This document shows, in pieces, positions 1 to 5,780 of a stretch of DNA of 5,780 bases. The notes beneath the pieces are model-generated. The model had not been told where the DNA came from, ran no database searches, and worked only from the letters and a program-made list of their open reading frames with translations. Source of the DNA: Flavobacterium sp. GTDB taxonomy: Bacteria > Bacteroidota > Bacteroidia > Flavobacteriales > Flavobacteriaceae. The first letter of the stretch is position 1; the number at the start of each line of letters is the position of its first letter. The translations under genes were made by a program, and so were the position numbers. Location of the stretch: contig JAAURU010000250.1 in assembly GCA_012032075.1 (NCBI GenBank), forward strand, positions 1 to 5,780, written 5' to 3'.

Positions 1-1353
1 GCAGATGGTGGAGTAGCTTCAAAAACAGACCCATCCTCAAAAAAATCAGGTTATAAAGGAGCTGCAACAAGCTTAGTTTTTGTAGCTGCTGCTGTTTATA
101 TGGTTGAGAATATGGCTGCTGTTGTGGTGGGGACGCAGGCCATTGAAGGAAAGACATGTGAAAAATTACGATGGGGAAATAAATTCACTTGTGAAGAAAG
201 AAAAAAATTAGAGAAATATCCACAAGATTAAGTTGTGATCCTAATTATTTAACATCTGCAATTGCATTAGAGACGGGAGGCAAATTTGATCCAAGTATAG
301 TTAATAGCCTAGGATATACTGGTTTAATCCAAATAGGCGAAACTGCTGCTACTGATATTAATAGAAGAAAAGGAACATCCGTAAGTGCGGGAAAAAATGG
401 TAGTTTTAGCTAAGATGTCAATAATAGAACAATTAACCTATGTTGAATATTACTTAGAACCATTTAAAGGTAAATTAAATACATTAGCAGATTTTTACTT
501 AGCGATTTTGATGCCTGTAGATTGTGGTAGAGGTAGTGAAAGAAATCATGTAGTTTTTGATAAGGATTTAATTTTAGATTACGATAGTAATGGAAAAAGT
601 AATAAAAAAACACAAAAATGGGTTAGACAAAGAGCCTATTCACAAAATCCTGTGTTTTTTAAAGAAGGTAATAATGAAAATGGAAAAACTTATGTTTGGG
701 AAATAGCAGAAGAGATTGAGAATTGGTATAAAAGAGGTGAAAATGAGCAACATATATGTGAGCAAAATTGTCCTTTTAAAGATAATAGTGTAATAATATC
801 TAACTCAAAATGGAAAGATCCAATTGATAACCCTGAAATCACATTATTTAATTATTATGGAGATTATAAGCCTGAAGGTTCTTCTTTTGGGTTAGTTAGA
901 AATGGTGGAACTAGATATCATCAAGGACTTGATATTTTTGCACCTAAAGGAACCCCTGTTAAGTCTTGTTTAAAAGGGAAAGTTGTTTCTGTTTAACAGA
1001 ATGCTGGTGATTTTGGAAAATTTATTGTTATTAAAGTGTCTAAAAAAGATTTAGATGATTCAAGAAGAAGTTACTCAATTATTTATACTGGTGAAGTTGA
1101 AAAAAAACCTGATTTTGGTGATTCGGATAAGAGATATTTAAGATATGGACATTTGAGTGAAACTTCGGTTGTTAACAATCAAGAGGTTAATGCTGGAGAT
1201 ATAATTGGTAAAAGTGGCAACACAGGTAACGCTTCAAATCAAAATGTAAAAGCAAGGCATCTTCACTTTGAAATTACTGACGAAATATCTGCTGGTAGAG
1301 GTCTTGTTAATAGAGAAAATCCAGCTTTTTATGTAAGATTAAAAACTAGCTAA
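1..1353 (+). pseudogene. Toxin 1: C-terminal tip with lysozyme-like and M23 peptidase domains (5' end off-window, broken)
   Basis: This is the end of a larger secreted toxin whose trunk lies upstream of the window. It opens in frame 1 with the conserved leader (TDPSSKKSGYKGAATSL, then an Ala/Val-rich hydrophobic helix) and a WGNK-Cys segment. A lysozyme-like domain follows with the SLT-type motif E-T-x3-F-x-P (Glu codon 270-272) and GLIQ (321-332). The last third is an M23 metallopeptidase: H-x3-D at 919-933, YGHLS, SGNTGNAS, and HLHFE at 1258-1272. Together these would cut both the glycan strand and the peptides of peptidoglycan. Three lesions break it: one A lost in the run 201-207 (frame 1 to 3, stop at 229), one A gained in 391-396 (back to frame 1), and an in-frame TAA at 994-996 that separates the two halves of the M23 zinc site. 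Repaired, about 450 residues are visible. The domain calls rest on motifs. The delivery route is inferred. Confidence 0.8.
22..140 (+). repeat. Toxin leader repeat, copy 1 (119 bp)
   Basis: This is a direct repeat with 2948-3065. The copies differ by one base in an A run (seven A at 39-45 against six in copy 2) and one substitution (GCAACAAGC against GCAACCAGC). It encodes the leader from KTDPSSKKSGYKG through the hydrophobic helix to VVVGTQA, just ahead of the variable toxin. DNA identity stops sharply at CAGGC, although the proteins remain recognisably similar beyond it. That fits a recombination arm for swapping toxin tips, as in Rhs/CDI orphan cassettes. The role is inferred. Confidence 0.93.
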
Positions 1354-1388
1354 TAAAGAAAAGCAAGAGAATAATAAAGATTGATATA

Positions 1389-1915
1389 ATGATAAAAAAT
1401 TATTTGCATTACAAATATTATTGATGTTTACTTTTTGTAAAAACAATAATGTAAAAGAAAATCAAGTATTTTCTGAAGATAAAGAATTAAAGAGTGATAC
1501 CATTTTAGATAAAAGAACAAACAAAACTAATTATGATTTTGTTGACGAATTAGAGCAAAATGAAGAGTTAGTTTCAAATCAAAATTTTGAATTGTGGAAA
1601 GGAGTGTATATGCAAACTTTTGATTATACTGATAATGATTATAATGAATATGTTTTTCATTCAGAAGTTAATCTTATTAAACCTGATAGCTGTTACTTTG
1701 AATATTGGTATGAAATATTGGAAAGTAGTCCAACAAAGAAAAATAATCATACTAAAATATTTGGTAAAGTTTATCCTTCTAGCAATAATAATATGAAAAT
1801 TCAATTTTTTGAAAATAAAATGATTATTGGGGAATCACCAGAACAATCTCCTGTATTTACGTTAATAAGTAGACAAATGATTTTTTATTTACAGTTTTCT
1901 AACAACACCACCTAA
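1389..1915 (+). pseudogene. Immunity lipoprotein 1a, putative inhibitor, frameshifted in its signal peptide
   Basis: ATG at 1389 begins MIKK, but the A run at 1394-1399 is one base short, so frame 3 hits a stop soon after. Adding one A joins it to the long frame-2 reading as MIKKLFALQILLMFTFCKNN, a textbook lipoprotein signal with Cys at the end of the hydrophobic run. The body is about 150 residues: a polar N-terminal tether, then an aromatic region with probable beta strands (LWKGVY, YVFHSEVNLIKPDSCYFEYWY, MKIQFFEN, PVFTLI). No family is recognised. The pattern of a W/Y-x-G-x-Y/F opening followed by alternating strands resembles the lipoprotein at 5063-5551. It sits 35 bases after toxin 1 and is most likely an immunity protein facing the periplasm. 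A gene caller may start it at TTG 1421 or ATG 1424, which loses the signal peptide. Confidence 0.7.
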
Positions 1916-1948
1916 TAATGGGGTAATCGAAATGAGTATTATTAAAAA

Positions 1949-2939
1949 ATGAAAAAGCACTTTTTAATAACACTTACATTATTCACTTTATTTTCTTGTA
2001 AAAAAGAACAAGAAAATAAAATAACGTTAAACACAGAAACGAATGGTTTCAGCAAAAAATGATGTTAAATATAAATGTGACATACCTGATGAAGTTAGAA
2101 GTTATATTGAATCTAATAAAGAATTTGAATTTCTAAAGGATAAAGATTTAAATTTAATCATAGATTATTTAGAACCTACTTCTTGTCCAACATATACTAA
2201 GGGAGATTTCAATAATAATGGTAAAGAAGATATAGCAGTTATTGTAAGATATACAGGATATAAAAGTCAAGAAAATGGAAGTTATACTTATCCTTTTTTA
2301 ATAGTTTTCAATGATTTTAAAGATGGGATAAAACCAAATATTATCTATAAAACAGGTGATTATAAAGATGAAATTGTAAAGACTGTTATTTATGATCAAT
2401 ATGACGAAGGAATAATTTCTTATATAAAAAAAGGTAAAGTATGTGAAAAAGAAGTTATTGATATTATTTTACCTGAAAAATCAAGTTTTTTTGTTTATTG
2501 GAATCTCAAAAAATCGAAATATGAGTTTTTAAATTATTTAGATGACAGCTTATGTGAAAAAATAAATAATGAAGTAAAAACAATGTCCATTTTAAATAAT
2601 TGGCAAAATGATTTTATTGAAATTCAAATAACTACAGATAATATATCTTATTTGTTTAATGGACAATGTGTATATGCTTTTCCTGTAAAAATAATAAACG
2701 ATAATGAAGTAGAACTTATATGGGGTGAATTGGGTATGGATTGTGTTAATGATATGCAGTTTAATAAAACATTTGGTTTAACCAAAGAACAAATTCCCCA
2801 AAAAGGGAAACCGTTTGCAAAATACAAACTTGAAAATGAAATTGTCAATGTGACTTATTATTACGAAGAATGGATAGAAATATATAAAGAACAAGTAAAT
2901 ATAAAGCCTTTTTTGGATACATTTTATATTAAAGAGTAA
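1949..2939 (+). pseudogene. Immunity lipoprotein 1b with Asp/Asn calcium-loop-like motif, frameshifted after the signal peptide
   Basis: ATG at 1949 gives MKKHFLITLTLFTLFSCKKE, a clear lipoprotein signal, but this frame stops at 2060-2062. The A run 2054-2059 appears to hold one extra base. Removing it joins the signal to an open 298-residue frame that a gene caller would start at ATG 2043. The repaired protein is about 329 residues. The first half carries D-F-N-N-N-G-K-E-D (2205-2231), the loop pattern seen in FG-GAP/VCBS and other calcium-binding repeats, followed by IAVIVRY. The second half is rich in aromatic strands and has several cysteines (codons in SLCEKI, GQCVYAF, MDCVND). No family is recognised. 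It lies 33 bases after 1a and ends 8 bases before the cassette 2 leader. As the second lipoprotein behind a two-enzyme toxin, it may protect against the M23 domain; that pairing is inference. Confidence 0.7.
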
Positions 2940-2947
2940 TAAAATCT

Positions 2948-3065
2948 AAAACAGACCCATCCTCAAAAAATCAGGTTATAAAGGAGCTGCAACCAGCTTA
3001 GTTTTTGTAGCTGCTGCTGTTTATATGGTTGAGAATATGGCTGCTGTTGTGGTGGGGACGCAGGC
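2948..3065 (+). repeat. Toxin leader repeat, copy 2 (118 bp)
   Basis: This is the second copy of the leader at 22-140, with one substitution and one fewer A (run 2965-2970). It begins 9 bases past the stop of lipoprotein 1b, has no start codon in its own frame, and is shifted out of frame within the A run. An orphan toxin tip with a homologous leader and no start matches the displaced cassettes described for Rhs and CDI loci. Confidence 0.93.
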
Positions 3066-4441
3066 ATTAGCACCAAAAACTTGCTTTTGTGAAAATTATG
3101 ATTTGATATGGGGTAATAAAGTAAATTGCGACTTTAGGAAAAAGGTAGTTGAAATATGTAATGAATTATGGGGAGAATCTAGAAAAGTTGAAATGGCTAA
3201 CGGTTTAATGGCAGTGATGAATGTAGAAACTGCTGGTTCATTTAAAGCTCATCAAATTATGGGAAGAGCCTTAAAAGATGTCAACCAGCTAACTAAAGAT
3301 GATTTTTGGCTTACTAAATCTGATGGGACTAAAACATCTAGAGCTGTTGGGTTAATACAGTTTACTCAAACTGCATTAGTACAAATAGGAGAATTTACAA
3401 ATGGAACAGGATTTGATAAATTACATGAAGTTAAGTTGAGGTTTGCCAAAATGGGAGAAGTTGCGCAGCTAGATTATGTAAAAAAATATTTTCAACCAGC
3501 AAAAGATAAGATAAAAACAGCTGAGGATATTTATTTACAAGTTTTGCACCAAGCGGTGTTGGTAAAGAAGAAGATTATGTTTTATATTCTGAAGGAACAG
3601 AAGAATACAGACAAAACAAAAGTATTGATGAAGAAAATAATAGTGATGGTAAAATACAACGCTCTGAAATTTTAGGAAGATACAATACTAGTAAAAATGC
3701 AGGTACTTCAAATAAAGCAACTAATTTTACTTGTCAAAATACAGCTACTATTAATGCCAAAGACATTATAACTTATAGAATTTATAGTGATGGTAGAATT
3801 GAGAAGCATATTCCTAAGATTATTAAAGATGAATATAAAACTAAGTATAAATATATTTATCATGATAAGAACGGTACAACTCACGAACTAGGTGATATTG
3901 AGATACAAAGCACTCAATTGTATAATGGAAAAAAGGTGATCTTGTAAATCTTATTGATCTTAATGGAATAAATAAAACTTATAAAAAAGATTCGTATCAA
4001 TTTACATTTAATATCGATTCTCCTAGAAGATTTGTTAATGAAAAAACTTTAGCAAGCTTTTTTGGAGCAATGTTAGAAGTTAATTATAATGATATAAGTT
4101 GCAATGGTTTTAGCCATAGCGATGGTTCTTCAAGACCAAGTACTAGTCACATTAATGGTAATAATGGGGGATTTTAAGTATTTAAGAAAAGATAAAGTTT
4201 TAAAATTTGGAAATGGAACTAGTCTTGACATTGATGCTAATCCTGAATTATTAGATAGTGAAAGGCAAAACAATTGGAATGATGCTTTATTTAGATTTGG
4301 TTGGAAAAGTATGTTAGGATGGTCATATACTATAATGGTAAACAGCAATTTTTAAATCATATTCCTAAAAACTCAAAAGACCACCACCATCATTTACATT
4401 TACAAGGGTATAGTCCTAATTTTAAAGAAATAAAAGAATGA
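2948..4441 (+). pseudogene. Toxin 2: orphan toxin tip with lysozyme-like and LAS-type metallopeptidase domains (broken)
   Basis: No start codon precedes the leader, so this is a displaced tip. ATG 3025 (MVENMAAVV) is the first in-frame Met after the leader frameshift. The lysozyme-like domain keeps the WGNK-Cys-RKK lead-in, the catalytic-type Glu in MNVETAGSF (3226-3228), GLIQF (3349-3363), and AKM-x5-QLDYV-x3-Y, all shared with toxin 1 at moderate protein identity. A linker follows (YRIYSDGRIEKHIPK, KYKYIYHDKNG). The C-terminus reads SHINGNNGDF, matching H-x2-G-x3-D of LAS peptidases (His 4148-4150, Asp 4170-4172), and then DHHHHLHLQG (4379-4408), supplying H-x-H. Five single-base lesions break it: A lost at 2965-2970, C lost near 3550 (CCA to CA), A lost at 3929-3934, G gained at 4166-4170, and a base lost near 4330. 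Repaired, it is about 498 residues. The stop overlaps the next start as ATGA. The LAS call is by motif only. Confidence 0.78.
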
Positions 4442-5054
4442 AAAAAATAATTTTTACTGCATTAATTTTTATATCGTTTTCATGTAATGAAAATAATAAA
4501 AACAAAACGGAATCAGATATGGAATTAAATATAAAAAACATTTATACAACTAAACAAGTTGATGAATATATCAAATACAATAATGAAATTGGAGAATATG
4601 TGATTAATATAGACAAGGAGCCTCTAAAATTTGATTCAAAGCAATTATCTTTTCCATTAAAAGAAAATGAGTTTGGATATAATAAATCCGAAATAGATGT
4701 TTTTTATGAATTATATAAGTTTAATTTAGATAATAACTATTATAAAATTATTATTTATAATTCATATGGGAAATGATTCTAAAATTTTAAATGTTGAATT
4801 AAATAGTTATGACAGTTATAACAATTTATTAGATGCTGTATTATTAGATAGAAGATTCACATTTGAAATAGAATATTATAGAAATTTTAAAATTAAAGCT
4901 GATAAAACAATTGAAATTAAAAAATATTCAATTTGATAAACTTATTTTTAATGAAAATGGAGACATTATGGGCGAAAAAGAAAAATATGATACAATTACT
5001 GATATTATAAATTATAAAATCGATACTAAAGGATTATTTTTAAAAGTAAATTAG
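4438..5054 (+). pseudogene. Immunity lipoprotein 2a, putative, two frameshifts
   Basis: ATG 4438 overlaps the toxin 2 stop by ATGA, suggesting coupled translation. The start MKKIIFTALIFISFSCNENN is a lipoprotein signal with Cys16. The first frame ends at 4774-4776. An apparent extra G in GGG 4768-4770 shifts to frame 2 (NDSKILNVELNSYDSYNNLL), which stops at 4934-4936. An apparent extra A in the run 4919-4924 then shifts to frame 3, which ends VN at 5054. Repaired, it is about 204 residues, acidic and Asn/Lys/Tyr-rich, with no recognised domain and no clear similarity to 1a, 1b or 2b by eye. Its place directly behind toxin 2 points to immunity, perhaps against the LAS-type domain. The function is inferred from position and the lipoprotein signal. 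Confidence 0.7.
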
Positions 5055-5062
5055 TGTAATTC

Positions 5063-5551
5063 ATGAAAAATATACTAGTAATATTTTTTTCTTTTTTTTC
5101 TTTTTTTTCTTGTAAAACAGAATCTAAAGATAATAAATCTATAACTTTAAAAAAAGACTCAATAATTGATAAAATTGAAGTAAAGAAAAACAGATTATTA
5201 AACGAAGAAAAAAATTCTCAAATTAATGTAAAATATCTCGGGAATTTTACTATAACATTAGAAACAGAAGCCACAACTACAGGAATGGCAAGTCTAACGT
5301 ATAGTTTTTTAATTTCAAAAGAGGAAGCGGAGTTAAAAATAATAAGTTATCATGAGTCATTAAATTGCGACGGAAATTATAATATACTTGAAAAGAATAA
5401 TACATTAGAACTCTATTATAACGGAGAAACTGAATATTGCAAAACAAAAGAACCTAACTTTAAACTTAAAAAGGAGGGTAATAAGTTTTTCATGAAAGGA
5501 CTAGGTGGTGAAGCAACTTTTAATGAATGGATTGAGGTTGTAAAAAAATAG
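5063..5551 (+). CDS. Immunity lipoprotein 2b, putative, intact
   Basis: This 162-residue protein is the only complete gene in the window. It starts at ATG 5063, 8 bases after lipoprotein 2a ends, so the two are probably co-transcribed. The signal peptide MKNILVIFFSFFSFFSCK ends in Cys17 and should give a lipid-anchored protein in the envelope. A Lys/Asp/Glu-rich tether is followed by a probable beta-rich domain: YLGNFTITLE, YSFLISKEEAELKI, NCDGNYNI, LELYYNG, PNFKLKKEGNKFFMKG. Three motif positions parallel lipoprotein 1a, hinting at a shared small inhibitor fold, perhaps against the lysozyme-like domain common to both toxins. Two cysteines (in LNCDG and EYCKT) could form a disulfide. No named family is recognised. 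Immunity is inferred from context. Confidence 0.75.
   Translation: MKNILVIFFSFFSFFSCKTESKDNKSITLKKDSIIDKIEVKKNRLLNEEKNSQINVKYLGNFTITLETEATTTGMASLTYSFLISKEEAELKIISYHESLNCDGNYNILEKNNTLELYYNGETEYCKTKEPNFKLKKEGNKFFMKGLGGEATFNEWIEVVKK
5084..5110 (+). repeat. Three tandem 9-bp units encoding FFS in a signal peptide
   Basis: The unit TTTTTTTCT occurs three times and encodes FFS-FFS-FFS directly before the lipobox Cys. The unbroken T runs are 7, 8 and 8 bases. Slippage by 9 bases would change hydrophobic length without breaking frame, and slippage by 1 would abolish the gene. The frame is intact here. Confidence 0.85.
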
Positions 5552-5559
5552 TCTTCTTT

Positions 5560-5590
5560 AAATTAAAATTTAACAACTTAATTTTAATTT
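5560..5590 (+). terminator. Candidate terminator hairpin after cassette 2
   Basis: A perfect 11-bp inverted repeat, AAATTAAAATT and AATTTTAATTT, flanks a 9-base loop starting 8 bases past the stop of the intact lipoprotein. The stem is all A-T and no T tract follows, so it would be weak. Its place at the end of the gene pair makes a transcription end plausible. It could also be chance in such A+T-rich DNA. Confidence 0.4.
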
Positions 5591-5623
5591 GGTAAAGAGG
5601 CTCTAAAAGAAACATACTTATAG

Positions 5624-5780
5624 ATTACTTATGATAAGGTAAGCTGGTTTTACGCTAATACCACAGGAATAAAAGTAGGCACAAAACTAAAAGTACAAGT
5701 ATGGGAAGCCGTTTTAGGAAGAGACGAGTTTAAACTATCATTACAACCTACAATAGACGAGGATGGTGTTTTAAAAGCAA
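5624..5780 (+). pseudogene. Start-less fragment of a trunk-like repeat domain (continues off-window)
   Basis: The open frame 2 after TAG 5621-5623 reads ITYDKVSWFYANTTGIKVGT, then KLKVQVWEAVLGRDEFKLSL and TIDEDGVLKA, and runs off the end. It has no ATG, GTG or TTG in frame. Its codons (GCC, GAC, GAG, GGC) look less A+T-biased than the lipoproteins. The VSWFYANT and GTKLKVQVWE segments look like an Ig-like or other beta repeat of a large secreted protein, such as the toxin trunk upstream of the leader. It is probably the start of a further displaced cassette carrying a longer stretch of trunk, or the remnant of one. The link to this trunk is inference because the trunk is not in the window. 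Confidence 0.5.

Noticed and set aside
385..996. Separate gene starting MREKMVVLAK
   Set aside because: The GTG start lies inside the lysozyme-like domain, just before a frameshift. The domain begins upstream in another frame, so this is a piece of toxin 1.
1036..1353. Separate short M23 gene
   Set aside because: It is in the same frame as the sequence before the TAA at 994 and holds only the HLH half of the zinc site. It is the tail of toxin 1.
1587..1796. + strand ORF inside lipoprotein 1a
   Set aside because: It is a shadow frame of low complexity (Ile/Leu runs) lying within a better supported reading.
2648..2848. - strand ORF
   Set aside because: It is antisense to lipoprotein 1b, with no motif or start context.
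22..3065. Leader repeats as ends of an insertion sequence
   Set aside because: The copies are direct, not inverted. They are coding, and no transposase or target duplication lies between them.
4130..4348. - strand ORF
   Set aside because: It is antisense to the LAS-type domain of toxin 2, whose motifs are convincing on the + strand.
4104..4355. Separate small gene MVLAIAMVLQ
   Set aside because: Only its second half, from 4170, carries conserved-looking sequence, and that is the toxin 2 frame after an extra G. Its first half is out of frame.

Overview
The window looks like an accessory toxin locus from a member of the Bacteroidota, most likely Flavobacteriaceae. The DNA is very A+T-rich. 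The lipoprotein signals have the form hydrophobic run, SC or FC, then a lysine- and asparagine-rich tail. There are no Shine-Dalgarno-like sites ahead of the starts. The genus assignment is inference from style, not from a marker gene. All genes lie on the + strand.

Layout: two antibacterial cassettes stand in series, followed by the edge of a third unit. Cassette 1 (1-2939) is the C-terminal tip of a toxin that enters from off-window (1-1353), followed by two putative immunity lipoproteins (1389-1915 and 1949-2939). Cassette 2 (2948-5551) begins 9 bases after the last stop of cassette 1 with a near-perfect copy of a 119-bp leader (22-140 and 2948-3065). It then encodes a second toxin tip (2948-4441) and two more lipoproteins (4438-5054 and 5063-5551). 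A candidate hairpin (5560-5590) follows, then a start-less coding fragment (5624-5780) that resembles part of the toxin 'trunk' and runs off the window.

Both toxin tips share a plan: a hydrophobic Ala/Val-rich leader helix, a lysozyme-like (SLT-type) domain, then a second, different peptidoglycan-cutting domain. In toxin 1 that domain is an M23 (lysostaphin-type) metallopeptidase. In toxin 2 it is a LAS-type metallopeptidase (VanX/MepA-like, H-x2-G-x3-D plus H-x-H). Each two-enzyme toxin is followed by two lipoproteins, which suggests one periplasm-facing inhibitor per enzyme. The repeated leader and the missing start codon make cassette 2 look like a displaced ('orphan') toxin tip of the Rhs/CDI/polymorphic-toxin kind. 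The delivery machine is not in the window; type VI secretion (subtype iii) is the plausible guess.

Almost every gene is broken. I count eleven single-base indels, mostly in short A or G runs, and one in-frame stop. Conceptual repair restores continuous, motif-rich proteins throughout. Only the last lipoprotein (5063-5551) is intact. This could be young decay of unused cassettes or homopolymer error in the assembly; the sequence alone does not settle it. No RNA genes, CRISPR arrays or insertion sequences are seen, and no stretch over 300 bases lacks a gene.
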